DNA from: a virus
Strand: one strand, 5' to 3'
DNA length: 54,009 nucleotides
Virus record (IMG/VR): IMGVR_UViG_3300047470_000294
Coordinates: 1 to 54,009 of that record
Shown here: positions 1 to 8,038 of the stretch, piece after piece
How positions within the stretch are numbered: the stretch's first letter is position 1
How the letters are laid out: each line of letters begins with the position of its first letter
The notes under the pieces: generated by a model
What the model was told of the DNA's origin: nothing
What the model saw: only the letters and a program-made list of their open reading frames with translations
Databases searched by the model: none
Program-made: the position numbers and the translations under genes

Positions 1-45
1 CCGCCGTGGCATCCACCCCTGCCCCACCCCCACGTTCTCTGCGAC

Positions 46-108
46 GTAAAGGGATCCTCCGCCTTCAGGCGGGGGCTTTCAGCCCGATGGGCTGAGGGCC
101 GCCTTTAC
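46..108 (+). ncRNA. Candidate omega RNA (HEARO-type scaffold) of the IscB system
   Basis: The DNA just upstream of iscB folds into a compact three-way structure. An outer stem pairs GTAAAGG (46-52) with CCTTTAC (102-108). Inside it are two hairpins: 57-63 with 68-74 around a TTCA loop, and 80-85 (CAGCCC) with 89-94 (GGGCTG) around GAT. IscB proteins use a guide RNA transcribed from directly upstream of their gene, with the guide segment 5' of the scaffold, so the guide would lie at or before about position 45. Seen: the base pairing and the position. Inferred: the function. True ends are unknown and the scaffold may continue toward the ribosome binding site at 130. Confidence 0.6.
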
Positions 109-143
109 CAGCACCAGCCAACACCTATTGGAGGTGAACCAAG

Positions 144-1673
144 TTGGCTACGTTCCACGCAGGACAGAAGACCGACCGGGCTGTGCTTCCTCAGCAGCTC
201 GCTCTCGAATTCGAGTCAGCAGACATCCCCCGGATCGGGGACGAAACGGGGCTCGGACGCCGTAAGGCACCCGGCGTGGAACATGTGCGAGGGGAGACCG
301 CCGGCAGCGCACCTGCCGCCGGTGGCGTCACCCCGAACCTTCAGGTCCGGGAGTCCGGCCGTGAGGCCGTCACCGTCCATCCCGCCGTGTTCGTCCTCGA
401 CAAACATGGCGTCCCGTTGCAGCCCACCACCCCGGCCAGGGCGCGGAAGCTGCTGAAGTCCGGCCGGGCCGTGGTCGCCCGACACACACCGTTCGTCATC
501 CGCCTCAAGGACCGCACCGCCGCTGACAGCGAGGTCGACGGCGTGGAGCTGGGCATCGACCCCGGGTCCAAGCACACCGGCCTGGCCGTCTTCACCGCCG
601 AGGCGGGAGAACGTCAAGGCCGGTACAGCATTCAGCTCGACCACCGCGGCGCGGCCATCCGCAAGAAGATGCAGCAGCGGGCCGCCCACCGGCGGGGGCG
701 CCGTACCCGCAACCTGCGCTACCGCGCTCCCCGTTTCCTCAACAGGGCCCGGCCGAAGGGCTGGCTGCCGCCGTCCCTGAAGCACCGGGTGGACACCACG
801 ATCTCGTGGACGGACCGCCTCGCCCGCTGGGCGCCCGTCCGTGCGGTGCATGTGGAGCGGGTCGCGTTCGACACCCACGCCATCAGCGCGGGCCGCCCAC
901 TGGAAGGCGCCGAATACCAGCACGGCACATTGCACGGGTACGAGGTGCGCGAGTTCCTCCTCGCGAAGTTCGGGCGGGCCTGCGTCTACTGCGGCGCCAT
1001 GGACACGCCGCTGAACATCGACCACGTCCACCCGAGGTCCAAAGGCGGCTCCGACCGGGTCTCGAACCTCGTCCTCGCCTGCATCCCCTGCAATGAAGCG
1101 AAATCCAACCGGCCAGTGGAGGAGTTCGCACCCAAGCGGGCCGCCGACATCCTCCGCCGGGCGAAGGTCCCGCTCCGCGACGCGGCAGCCGTCAATGCCA
1201 CCCGCTGGGCCCTGTGGCGCGCCCTCGACCAACGCATGCCCACCCACGCCGCCAGCGGCGGCCGCACCAAGTGGAACCGCACCCGATGCGGTCTGACCAA
1301 GACCCACACCCTCGACGCCCTCGCGGTCGGCGAGCTGGACACCGTCACCGCCTGGCCGTCCACCGTCCTCGTCGTCGGCGCGACCGGACGCGGCCAGTAC
1401 CAGCGCACGAGCCCTGACAGGTACGGCTTCCCCCGCCGCACCGCCCCCCGCACCAAGCGCGCCCACGGCTTCGCCACCGGCGACCTCGTCCGAGCCGCCG
1501 TCCCCAAAGGCAAGTACACGGGCACCCACGTCGGCCGCGTCATGGTCCGCACCACCGGCCGGTTCGACATCCGTACCGCCCAAGGCCTCGCCCAGGGCAT
1601 CAACCACCGCCATGTCCGGCTCCTCCAGCGAGCCGACGGCTACGCCTACACGACACAGAAAGAAGGCCAGTGA
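144..1673 (+). CDS. iscB: IscB RNA-guided nuclease (RuvC plus HNH)
   Basis: All IscB landmarks are present in order. A PLMP-type N-terminal domain covers about residues 81-122 (PLQP here). RuvC-I has D139 in GIDPG. An Arg-rich bridge helix spans about 179-201. RuvC-II has E238. The HNH domain spans about 278-322, with cysteine pairs C280/C283 and C313/C316 and catalytic D293-H294. RuvC-III has H388 and D391. No catalytic residue is missing, so activity is plausible. The TTG start at 144 is chosen because GGAGGTGA (130-137) sits at ideal spacing. This gives an unusual N-terminal extension of about 80 residues before PLMP; GTG at 285 is a shorter alternative. No IS200/IS605 transposase is nearby. 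The stop overlaps the next start (TGATG). Confidence 0.93.
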   Translation: MATFHAGQKTDRAVLPQQLALEFESADIPRIGDETGLGRRKAPGVEHVRGETAGSAPAAGGVTPNLQVRESGREAVTVHPAVFVLDKHGVPLQPTTPARARKLLKSGRAVVARHTPFVIRLKDRTAADSEVDGVELGIDPGSKHTGLAVFTAEAGERQGRYSIQLDHRGAAIRKKMQQRAAHRRGRRTRNLRYRAPRFLNRARPKGWLPPSLKHRVDTTISWTDRLARWAPVRAVHVERVAFDTHAISAGRPLEGAEYQHGTLHGYEVREFLLAKFGRACVYCGAMDTPLNIDHVHPRSKGGSDRVSNLVLACIPCNEAKSNRPVEEFAPKRAADILRRAKVPLRDAAAVNATRWALWRALDQRMPTHAASGGRTKWNRTRCGLTKTHTLDALAVGELDTVTAWPSTVLVVGATGRGQYQRTSPDRYGFPRRTAPRTKRAHGFATGDLVRAAVPKGKYTGTHVGRVMVRTTGRFDIRTAQGLAQGINHRHVRLLQRADGYAYTTQKEGQ

Positions 1674-1918
1674 TGCGCACTACGCGCTGTGGGACGCCCC
1701 GGCTCCCCATGTCCCCGTTCCTGTTCTCCGCCGATCACGCCACGTTGACGGGCGGCTCCGACCGCGCCCTGGTGCTCGTCCCGACGGCGCTGTCGATCTC
1801 CGACCTGTTCACCGAGTACGCCGCCGCCAGCAAGGCCCGTCGGGCGGAGATCCGTCTCGCCGCCGACGTCGAGCTGCTGGCCGAGCTGGATGGCTTCAAC
1901 TACCCGGCAGCTGCCTGA
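1673..1918 (+). CDS. Small hypothetical protein following IscB
   Basis: An 81-residue protein whose ATG overlaps the iscB stop codon. I do not recognise a family. The C-terminal half is acidic and helical (about residues 40-78, with a Lys/Arg-rich patch). A second ATG at 1709 may be the original start, because the first 12 residues look like filler read from the IscB junction; neither start has a strong ribosome binding site. Its stop overlaps the next ATG, so it is coupled to the FtsK-gamma-like gene that follows. Confidence 0.6.
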   Translation: MRTTRCGTPRLPMSPFLFSADHATLTGGSDRALVLVPTALSISDLFTEYAAASKARRAEIRLAADVELLAELDGFNYPAAA

Positions 1919-2136
1919 TGGCCGCCGTGACACCGGAGCTGCTGGCCGAGGCCCGCACCCACGTCATCTACTTCCAGTCCGCGTCGGTGACGAGCCTGCA
2001 GCGGCGTCTCCGAGTCGGCTACCAGACGGCCTGCCGGCTGCTGGATCTGCTGGAGGCGGACGGTGTGGTCGGCCCGGCCCAGGGTGACCTGTCGCGCGAG
2101 GTGCTCGTTGCGGCCGACCCGGGGAGCTACCTGTGA
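1918..2136 (+). CDS. Free-standing FtsK gamma-like winged-helix DNA-binding protein
   Basis: This 72-residue protein matches the FtsK gamma winged-helix domain almost end to end: Ile/Val-rich first helix, 'SVTSLQRRLRVGYQTA' recognition region, 'LLDLLEADGVVGPAQG' and a terminal 'SREVL'. In FtsK and actinobacterial TraB this domain sits at the C-terminus of the translocase and reads polar DNA repeats that direct pumping. Here it is a separate gene about 3.8 kb upstream of the translocase gene at 5947. It may act as a detachable DNA-reading subunit or as a regulator; that is inference. ATG overlaps the preceding stop, and its own stop overlaps the next start. Confidence 0.8.
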   Translation: MAAVTPELLAEARTHVIYFQSASVTSLQRRLRVGYQTACRLLDLLEADGVVGPAQGDLSREVLVAADPGSYL

Positions 2137-2282
2137 TGTTCGGCCGCAAGCGCGACGACGCGCCCCCGCCACGGAAGCCCGACCCCGCCACGGTCGCCCG
2201 CGCCAAGCGTGAAGCGGACGCCCTGCGCAAGACGGCCCGGAAGCTGCCGAAGATCGACCCCGCCGACGCCAAGTACTGGTGA
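2136..2282 (+). CDS. Small basic hypothetical protein
   Basis: A 48-codon reading frame whose ATG overlaps the previous stop (TGATG). The product is rich in Lys, Arg, Pro and Asp, begins MFGRKRDDA and ends DAKYW. No family recognised. Translational coupling to the winged-helix gene and GC-rich third positions support it as real. Confidence 0.55.
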   Translation: MFGRKRDDAPPPRKPDPATVARAKREADALRKTARKLPKIDPADAKYW

Positions 2283-2378
2283 GCGGCCCCTGATCGCCGT
2301 GGCGGCGGAATTCGTTCCCCCGCGGCCCGCCGCCACGGCTTGCACGACCGACCGCCCCAACCCGAGAGAGGACGCCCC

Positions 2379-2573
2379 ATGTCCATGTTCAAGCGCGACG
2401 ACGAGACCGGCGAGGAGATCGCCCACCACGTCACCACCCCGTCCGGCACGACCTTCGTCACCGGCCAGCACGCCCACCTCTACCAGGACAACCCGGGCTA
2501 CGCCGTCGACGAGGTCCGCGGCCACTCCCGCGAGGACGGCGGTGGCTTCGTCATCGACCGCTACCTCGACTGA
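2379..2573 (+). CDS. Small hypothetical protein
   Basis: A 64-residue soluble protein beginning MSMFKRDDE. The start at 2379 is chosen because it follows a GAGAGAGGA leader (2364-2372), the first of a series of near-identical leaders in this cluster. The C-terminus (GGGFVIDRYLD) and the HAHLYQ region are distinctive, but I recognise no family. It is the first gene of the repeated-leader cassette array. Confidence 0.6.
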   Translation: MSMFKRDDETGEEIAHHVTTPSGTTFVTGQHAHLYQDNPGYAVDEVRGHSREDGGGFVIDRYLD

Positions 2574-2667
2574 CCTCCTGGCCCTGCCGGGGACCGCATC
2601 GCCCCCACGGTGGGGTGCCCAGCACGACCGGTACCACCACCCGATTGCGACCGCGAGAGGAGTCCCG

Positions 2668-2841
2668 ATGGCAGTCCGCCCGTGTCCGCCCGGCGAGTGC
2701 CGTCAGTGCTGGCGGCACGCCCACGACCCGAGCATCCACCGCAGCCAGGACCAGGGCCAGGACTGCGCCCAGTGCGTCGACCACATGAACAACGGCCACG
2801 GCAACCAGCTCGTGCCGAAGAAGGAATCCAGCTGGTGGTGA
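2668..2841 (+). CDS. Small Cys/His-rich protein, probable zinc binder
   Basis: A 57-residue protein with cysteines at about 6, 11, 14, 33 and 36 (CRQC and CAQC pairs) plus several histidines between and after them, a pattern that suggests one bound zinc ion. It starts behind the leader GCGAGAGGAGTCCCG. No named family recognised; the fold and role are inference. Confidence 0.6.
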   Translation: MAVRPCPPGECRQCWRHAHDPSIHRSQDQGQDCAQCVDHMNNGHGNQLVPKKESSWW

Positions 2842-2876
2842 CCGCCACCAGTCGACAAACCCCGAGAGGAGCCCTG

Positions 2877-3065
2877 ATGGGCCTGTTCAGCCGCACCCCC
2901 AAGCAGACCCCCGAGGAGCAATACCAGGCCGATCGAGACACCGCCTGGCAGGAGACCAACGCCCACAACCTGGCCGGCCGCGCACGGTTCGCCGGCATGA
3001 GCGACCGACAGGCCAACCGGCACTACCCGCTCACCGAACAGACCGACCGCATCGCCGGAACCTGA
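2877..3065 (+). CDS. Small hypothetical protein
   Basis: A 62-residue hydrophilic, mostly helical protein starting MGLFSRTPKQTPEEQY. ATG at 2877 follows the repeated leader CCGAGAGGAGCCCTG. The N-terminus (MGLFS) resembles that of the next gene (MGWLS), so the two may be distant relatives. No function recognised. Confidence 0.6.
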   Translation: MGLFSRTPKQTPEEQYQADRDTAWQETNAHNLAGRARFAGMSDRQANRHYPLTEQTDRIAGT

Positions 3066-3090
3066 CCGACCCACCCCGAGAGGAGCCCTC

Positions 3091-3240
3091 ATGGGCTGGC
3101 TCAGCAACAAGATCACCGGCACCCCCGAGCAGCAGGAACACAACGCCCGCTTCAACAACCCCGACACCGACCCCGACAGCGCCGAATACCTGGAATCCCA
3201 CGACCGGGTCATCGCCGCCGAGAAGAACAAGAAGGGCTGA
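3091..3240 (+). CDS. Small acidic hypothetical protein
   Basis: 49 codons, MGWLSNKITGTPEQQEH at the N-terminus and a lysine-rich end. The leader CCGAGAGGAGCCCTC directly precedes ATG and is nearly identical to the leader of the previous gene. No family recognised; leader, spacing and codon bias are the evidence. Confidence 0.6.
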   Translation: MGWLSNKITGTPEQQEHNARFNNPDTDPDSAEYLESHDRVIAAEKNKKG

Positions 3241-3244
3241 CGCC

Positions 3245-3358
3245 ATGCCCACCAACCCCGAGACCGGCAGCGACATCGAGATCGAGCCGGACGGCGACTT
3301 CACCGTCACCTTCCCGATGCGCATGCCGCCCCCGCGCCGCGACACCGACGAGCGCTGA
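3245..3358 (+). CDS. Very small hypothetical protein
   Basis: 37 codons starting 4 bases after the previous stop. The product is acidic in the first half (SDIEIEPDGDF) and Pro/Arg-rich at the end. No independent leader, so it would rely on coupling with the preceding gene. Plausible but weakly supported. Confidence 0.4.
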   Translation: MPTNPETGSDIEIEPDGDFTVTFPMRMPPPRRDTDER

Positions 3359-3441
3359 CCGGCTGCCCGATCCGTCCGTCTCGCACGGGCGGTGAGGGGA
3401 ACCGCGCCAGCGCTTCCAACCCAAACCGAGAGGACCAGCTC

Positions 3442-3612
3442 ATGGCATTCGGACGTAAGGCCGCCGAGAAGCTCGACTCCACCGCCGCCGCACTCCACAA
3501 GGTCGGCGGGAAGGCCGGGGACGCCGTCGCCAACACCATCCTTGCCCCCGCCCGCTCCCGCATCAACGAGTCCTGCACCAACTGCGACAAGGGCAAGTGC
3601 AAGACCCACTGA
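3442..3612 (+). CDS. Small basic protein with C-terminal Cys cluster
   Basis: 56 residues: a basic helical N-terminus (MAFGRKAAEKLDST) and a C-terminal CTNCDKGKCKTH cluster (C45, C48, C53, H56) that could hold a metal ion. It starts after a CCGAGAGGACC leader. No family recognised. Confidence 0.55.
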   Translation: MAFGRKAAEKLDSTAAALHKVGGKAGDAVANTILAPARSRINESCTNCDKGKCKTH

Positions 3613-3640
3613 CCGACTGAACCCCCGAGAGGAGCCCGTC

Positions 3641-3937
3641 ATGCACGCCTATCTGATCACCGCGAAGCCCGGCCGGCTGCACCGTGCGGCCGTGTTCGCG
3701 GGCCGGTGGGCGCTGCGGGCCCTCGCCCTGACCGTCATGTGCGCACTCGGGGCGGTCGTGTTCACGGTCCGCTGCATGCGCCCGGTCATCAACTACGCCG
3801 CGATCCGCATGGCGTGGCTGGAGCTGTGGGCCGCCGACGTGACCGGGATCGGCCCGGTCGGGGCGGCCCTCGGCTCCGGGCTCACCGACGAGTTCATCCG
3901 CGAATTCCACAAAGCGCGCACCAGCGCGCCCGCCTGA
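3641..3937 (+). CDS. Small membrane protein
   Basis: 98 residues with one clear transmembrane helix at about residues 24-46 (Leu/Ala/Val-rich) and a possible second hydrophobic stretch near 50-70. The leader CCGAGAGGAGCCCGTC precedes ATG. Position in a plasmid-transfer-like operon suggests a spread (Spd)-type role in mycelial transfer, but no sequence motif proves it. Confidence 0.6.
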   Translation: MHAYLITAKPGRLHRAAVFAGRWALRALALTVMCALGAVVFTVRCMRPVINYAAIRMAWLELWAADVTGIGPVGAALGSGLTDEFIREFHKARTSAPA

Positions 3938-3949
3938 GAGGGGCACCGC

Positions 3950-4228
3950 ATGAAGAAGTACACCGTGACCTGGCCGACCCGACCCGAGGGCGTCTACACC
4001 CAGGTGGTCCGCGCGCCCGACCCGACCGACGCCGTCCGCGAGGCCGCCGAACTGGAGTGGCCGACGACCGACGGCTACTCGATGGCCTTCGACTACGAGC
4101 CTGAGGTTTGGCTGCTGCTGCGGCCGTTCCGGCTGCGCTCGCGGCATGTGGCCGGTCCGGACTTCGGCAGTACTGCCGCCGACGCCGTGGCGTTCGTGCC
4201 GGTGCCGCTCGGATCGGAGACGGTCTGA
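3950..4228 (+). CDS. Small hypothetical protein
   Basis: 92 residues, beginning MKKYTVTWPTRPEGVY, with a predicted beta-rich N-terminal half and a helix containing DAVREAAELEW. ATG follows GAGAGGGGCACC. It overlaps the start of the next gene (TGATG). No family recognised. Confidence 0.6.
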   Translation: MKKYTVTWPTRPEGVYTQVVRAPDPTDAVREAAELEWPTTDGYSMAFDYEPEVWLLLRPFRLRSRHVAGPDFGSTAADAVAFVPVPLGSETV

Positions 4229-4425
4229 TGCCGATCACCTTCCGCAAGAGCTTCCGGGTCCTGCCCGGTGTCCGCGTCAACATCGGCCTGCGCAGCTGGT
4301 CGATCACGTTGGGCGGCAAGAACACGCCGCACTACACCCGCAGTTCGACCGGCCGTCGTACCACGTCGTGGAACCTCCCCGGCGGCTTCGGCTGGCGCAA
4401 GACGACCCGGCGGGGGAGGGGCTGA
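4228..4425 (+). CDS. DUF4236 family protein
   Basis: 65 residues matching the DUF4236 pattern: MPITFRKSFRVLPGVRVNIG, then a Ser/Thr and Gly-rich beta segment. The family is widespread in bacteria and phages and has no established function. The ATG overlaps the preceding stop codon, so the pair is coupled. Confidence 0.75.
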   Translation: MPITFRKSFRVLPGVRVNIGLRSWSITLGGKNTPHYTRSSTGRRTTSWNLPGGFGWRKTTRRGRG

Positions 4426-4426
4426 C

Positions 4427-4630
4427 ATGTGCCTGAACCGTCTCGTCCTGGTTGCGATCGGCGTCGCATCCGCCCTGGTCGCCTCCGTCACCTTGACCGC
4501 CGTCAGCACGCTCGGCGCCCCCACTGTCGTCACGGTCGCCGCAGCTGTCGCCGTGTTCTACGCGACCGCCTACAGCGCGGCCAACGCCACCGCAACGTTC
4601 ATCGCCCACCGCGCCGCCCCGCGCGGCTGA
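4427..4630 (+). CDS. Small two-helix membrane protein
   Basis: 67 residues, almost entirely hydrophobic: helix one at about residues 5-28 and helix two at about 31-57, with a short basic C-terminus. ATG at 4427 follows the stop of the DUF4236 gene by one base. Size, composition and position upstream of the SpdB-like gene fit the Spd proteins of Streptomyces plasmids, which are small and poorly conserved; this is inference. Confidence 0.6.
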   Translation: MCLNRLVLVAIGVASALVASVTLTAVSTLGAPTVVTVAAAVAVFYATAYSAANATATFIAHRAAPRG

Positions 4631-4648
4631 ATCCGAAAGGACCCGATC

Positions 4649-5950
4649 GTGACAACCTCCGTCGAGAAGAAGGTCAACGGCTCGCCGCTGGCCTCGCCCG
4701 AGCCGCGGTTCGACCCGCGCGCGCTGGCCGAGGCGGAGGCGATCCGCACCCGGGCTGCTGCTGAAGCCGACGCGCTACGCATCAAGGCTGAAGGCGAGGC
4801 GAAGGCTGCCGAGATCCTCGCCGCCGAACAAGCCGAAAAAGAACGGCTCACCAACGAGCGAGCCCGCCTGGCCCAGGAGAGGAAGCAGGCCGACCACGAC
4901 GTCTACCTCGCCAAGAAGGCCGCCGAAGCCGCCAAGGCCGAAGCGGATCGGGAGAAGGCAGACGCGGCCGAGGCTGAGGCGGAAGCTCTGGAGGCGCGGA
5001 TCGCCAAGGAGCAGAAGCGTTCGGAGCGCTGGTGGAAGTGGGGCGCCCGCGGCATCTATGCCGTCGGCTTGGTGATCGCAGCACCGGTGCAGTTCATGCA
5101 CTTCTGGGACCCGCACCGCAAGTTCCTCATCGCTGCCCCGGCACTGCTCGAAGGCTTCGCCCTCGTCCTCGCGTTCGGCGCCGCATGGGCGGTTGCCCAC
5201 CGGCGCGACGTTCGCCCCTACCGCGTCGGCATCATGGTTGGCGCCGTGATCGCCGCAGCCGTCAACCTGTACGGCGGCATGACCGACCCGGCGATCGGCC
5301 TCAACGCCGGCATCATCGGCGCGATCGCCTCCCTCGGTGGACCGATCGTGCTGATGACCTACGAGCACGGCATCGCGCAGAAGGTCGACGGGATCCCATC
5401 CGGCCGTGAGCGCCGGGCTGCCGAGCGCGCCAAGGCCCAGGCGGACGCCGCCCGCGAGAAGGCGCGCGCCGAGAAGCAGGCTGCCGATACGAAAGCGGCA
5501 GCCGAGAGGGTGGCCCGCGAGAAGGCCGCCGAGGAGGAGCAGACCCGCAAGGACGCCGACCGCGAGGCGACGCACGGCGACGTGTGGCAGGTCGCTGACG
5601 CGATCCGTTCCGCGCGCGGTTCCAGGTTCGTCACGGACCAGATCTGGGCCGAGTCCTGGTTCCTCGTTACCGGCTGCAAGACGGTCGGAATCCGTCCCGA
5701 AATCGAAGCTCAGTCGCGCGCCGCACAGGCCCACATGCGGACCGTCACTGAAGCGCCCGTTTTCGGCGAGTTCTCGCTGATCGAATCCCAAAAGGGTCCC
5801 CGCTCCAAGCGTGACCCGAACGCCCCCGACGGGCGCCGCAACAACGGCGGCACTCCGCCCGTCCGACGGGCCGGCGACAGCCAGCCGCCCAGCCCTATCG
5901 CCCGCACTCAGGCACGCCTTGAGCAGAGCACCCAGAAGGACCCGTCATGA
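4649..5950 (+). CDS. SpdB-like plasmid spread protein (DUF2637)
   Basis: 433 residues in three parts: an Ala/Glu/Lys/Arg-rich coiled coil (about 25-125), a block of four hydrophobic helices (about 133-240) of the DUF2637 type found in Streptomyces SpdB proteins, and a second coiled coil followed by a C-terminal cytoplasmic region (about 250-433). SpdB proteins help spread conjugated DNA through mycelium together with TraB. The GTG start at 4649 follows GAAAGGACC. The stop overlaps the ATG of the FtsK/TraB-like gene, as in plasmid transfer operons. Confidence 0.85.
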   Translation: MTTSVEKKVNGSPLASPEPRFDPRALAEAEAIRTRAAAEADALRIKAEGEAKAAEILAAEQAEKERLTNERARLAQERKQADHDVYLAKKAAEAAKAEADREKADAAEAEAEALEARIAKEQKRSERWWKWGARGIYAVGLVIAAPVQFMHFWDPHRKFLIAAPALLEGFALVLAFGAAWAVAHRRDVRPYRVGIMVGAVIAAAVNLYGGMTDPAIGLNAGIIGAIASLGGPIVLMTYEHGIAQKVDGIPSGRERRAAERAKAQADAAREKARAEKQAADTKAAAERVAREKAAEEEQTRKDADREATHGDVWQVADAIRSARGSRFVTDQIWAESWFLVTGCKTVGIRPEIEAQSRAAQAHMRTVTEAPVFGEFSLIESQKGPRSKRDPNAPDGRRNNGGTPPVRRAGDSQPPSPIARTQARLEQSTQKDPS

Positions 5951-8037
5951 GCCTTGACATGAACCCGGAACTCCCGCCCGGCTGGGACCTGACGAAGGTG
6001 ATCCCGGGCGAGCTCGAAGTCCCCGACGACCTGTCCGGGGAACTCGACGACGACATCGCGCCTGGCGTCCTCCTGCCCTACGAGTCGGCCTACCCGGTAC
6101 TGCGGAAGACCGGCAGCGCGGCCATGGTCGTCGCCAAGACCACCGGGCGCGCTGTCGGCCTGTCGGTGCGCGGCAGTTGGACGGCGGCTCGCTGGTTCGG
6201 CGCCGGCCTCGGCGCCGTCTCCTTCCTCGGCTGGCGGTACCTGCGCTCCCACGACTACCAGGAGGCGATCGGCGGCATCACCTCGTCGACCGACTGGCGC
6301 CGCAACACCGAGATCCGCCACCGGCGCTGGAAGTTCCTCGGCTGGGGCGCTGGGGCGCTGGCCTCACTCAACTTCGCCGGCTGGTGGGCGCTCGTCGCCG
6401 AAGCGGGGATGGCGGCATCGGACTCGTGGTGGATCACGCCCGGCGTGCTTGCCCTCTCCGTGGCTGCCGCCGTCAGCTGGTACGGGCGCAAGCGCCTCAA
6501 CAGTCCCGGTATCGCACCGGAACAGATCATGGCCGACCAGGACAACCCGGAGTCCGACGAGCCGTTCCCGCTCGCCTGGGTGAAGGACGGGAGCGGAGCC
6601 GCCGACTGCCTCGGCCGTGCCTTGTACGCGGAGGGCGCCGACTACCGCGAGGTGAAGACGCTGGCCCGCCACGACTGGGGCTGGGAGCTGGAGGTCGTCC
6701 TCAAGGGTTCCACCCCGGGCAAGGTGCAGGCCGCCGCCGACCAGTTGGAGTCGCATCTCGGGCTGCCCGACGGCGGTTTCATGATCGAGCCGGATCCGAG
6801 GGACAAGTCGCGCGTGGTCGTGCGCCTGGTCCAGTCGAATCCGTTCGCCGACATGCTCCCGCCCGCCGTGCACGCCCCCCGCTCGCTCTCGGTCCACGAC
6901 ACCATCGCCATGGGCCGCGCCATGGACGGCAGCGTCTTCGAACTCACTCTCGACGGGTTCTGCGCGCTGATCGTCGGCGCGATGGGCGCCGGGAAGACCC
7001 TGGGCGCGTTGCGCACCATCAACGAGGCGCTCACCGCCTGCCGCGACGCCGTCGTCTGGGATCTCGACCCGATCAAGGGCGGACTCGCCGAATTCGGCGA
7101 CCTCATGGCCCGGCGCGCCCGCACCCCGGAAGAGTGCGAGGAAGCGCTCGCGGAAGCCCTCTCCTACGTGTCAGCCCGCCGCTACCTGATGCCCACGCTC
7201 GGCATGGGCGACCGCTGGCATGCCAGCGAAAAGCACCCCAACCTGTACATCAACATCGACGAGTTCATCCAACTCGGCGCCAAGGGCAAGGCCGATGCGA
7301 TCACCATCCTGCGCACCGGCCGCCAGTACGGCATCTACCTCATCATGGCTGGCCAGGAAGCCACTGCCGACGCCCTCGGTGACGCCATCGCCATAATCAT
7401 CGCCTACCGCATTCTGATGGCCTGCCGCTTCGAAGACATCAAGATCGCCTTCGGGCCGGGCGCCGGCGCTCAAGGCTGGCGCGCGGATCGCATGAAGCCG
7501 GCCGTCGGACCCGTTGCCAACGATGCGGGCCAGGCCATGATCATGGGCGGCCTGTTCAACCGGGCCATCCGCTACCAGTTCAACGGCTACACCCGCGACC
7601 AGATCACCGGCGCCGTACCCGACCGGGTCAAGGCCGGCGCCAACCGCATGGACAGCGACACCGTCCTCAAGGCCGGCGCCACCCTCACCACGGCCGGACA
7701 GCGCGGCAACCTCGCCGACCGCCTCGACGCCGTCGCCCACACCGACGCGCCGCTCATCGCGGCCCTGCTCCGCGCCTTCCACGCCAAGAGCCGAGAGTTC
7801 CTCCCCACCAGCGAAGTCCTACTGCCCGCTCTGGCCAATGCGGGAGTCGACGGAGTCGACGCAACCGCGCTCGCCCTCCGACTGCGCAAGCACGCACCCG
7901 GCGTGAAGGCCGACCGCACCGACTGCCCGGAAGGGAAGTACCTGCGCGGCTGGAAGCGCAGCGAGGTCGAGCGGGCCGCAGCAGGCCTCCTGGACCCGGC
8001 GCAGACCCGGCAAGACCCCGGCATGCAGGCGGCGTAG
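5947..8037 (+). CDS. FtsK/SpoIIIE/TraB-like DNA translocase
   Basis: 696 residues. Hydrophobic segments lie at about 80-98 and 131-178, giving an N-terminal membrane anchor. The P-loop is GAMGAGKT at 344-351 and Walker B is LYINIDE with D438-E439. The C-terminal region, about 590-685, looks like a small helical or winged domain. This is the layout of the single-protein conjugative pumps of Streptomyces plasmids and integrative elements, which move double-stranded DNA between hyphae. No relaxase is encoded nearby, as expected for that mechanism. The start overlaps the upstream stop (ATGA). A chromosome-segregation-type FtsK is unlikely given size and neighbours. Confidence 0.88.
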   Translation: MSLDMNPELPPGWDLTKVIPGELEVPDDLSGELDDDIAPGVLLPYESAYPVLRKTGSAAMVVAKTTGRAVGLSVRGSWTAARWFGAGLGAVSFLGWRYLRSHDYQEAIGGITSSTDWRRNTEIRHRRWKFLGWGAGALASLNFAGWWALVAEAGMAASDSWWITPGVLALSVAAAVSWYGRKRLNSPGIAPEQIMADQDNPESDEPFPLAWVKDGSGAADCLGRALYAEGADYREVKTLARHDWGWELEVVLKGSTPGKVQAAADQLESHLGLPDGGFMIEPDPRDKSRVVVRLVQSNPFADMLPPAVHAPRSLSVHDTIAMGRAMDGSVFELTLDGFCALIVGAMGAGKTLGALRTINEALTACRDAVVWDLDPIKGGLAEFGDLMARRARTPEECEEALAEALSYVSARRYLMPTLGMGDRWHASEKHPNLYINIDEFIQLGAKGKADAITILRTGRQYGIYLIMAGQEATADALGDAIAIIIAYRILMACRFEDIKIAFGPGAGAQGWRADRMKPAVGPVANDAGQAMIMGGLFNRAIRYQFNGYTRDQITGAVPDRVKAGANRMDSDTVLKAGATLTTAGQRGNLADRLDAVAHTDAPLIAALLRAFHAKSREFLPTSEVLLPALANAGVDGVDATALALRLRKHAPGVKADRTDCPEGKYLRGWKRSEVERAAAGLLDPAQTRQDPGMQAA

Positions 8038-8038
8038 G

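Noticed and set aside
1-143. Transposon end of an IS200/IS605-type element at the left edge
   Set aside because: No transposase and no clear end sequence; the region is explained by the candidate omega RNA and ribosome binding site, and the window edge prevents a boundary call.
216-1613. Long minus-strand frame of 465 codons opposite iscB
   Set aside because: Gly/Ala/Val-rich shadow of the iscB frame in GC-rich DNA, with no recognisable motif; iscB on the plus strand is unambiguous.
4775-5791. 338-codon minus-strand frame opposite the SpdB-like gene
   Set aside because: Leu/Gly-rich complement of the coiled-coil Ala/Glu/Lys region; no ribosome site or motif.
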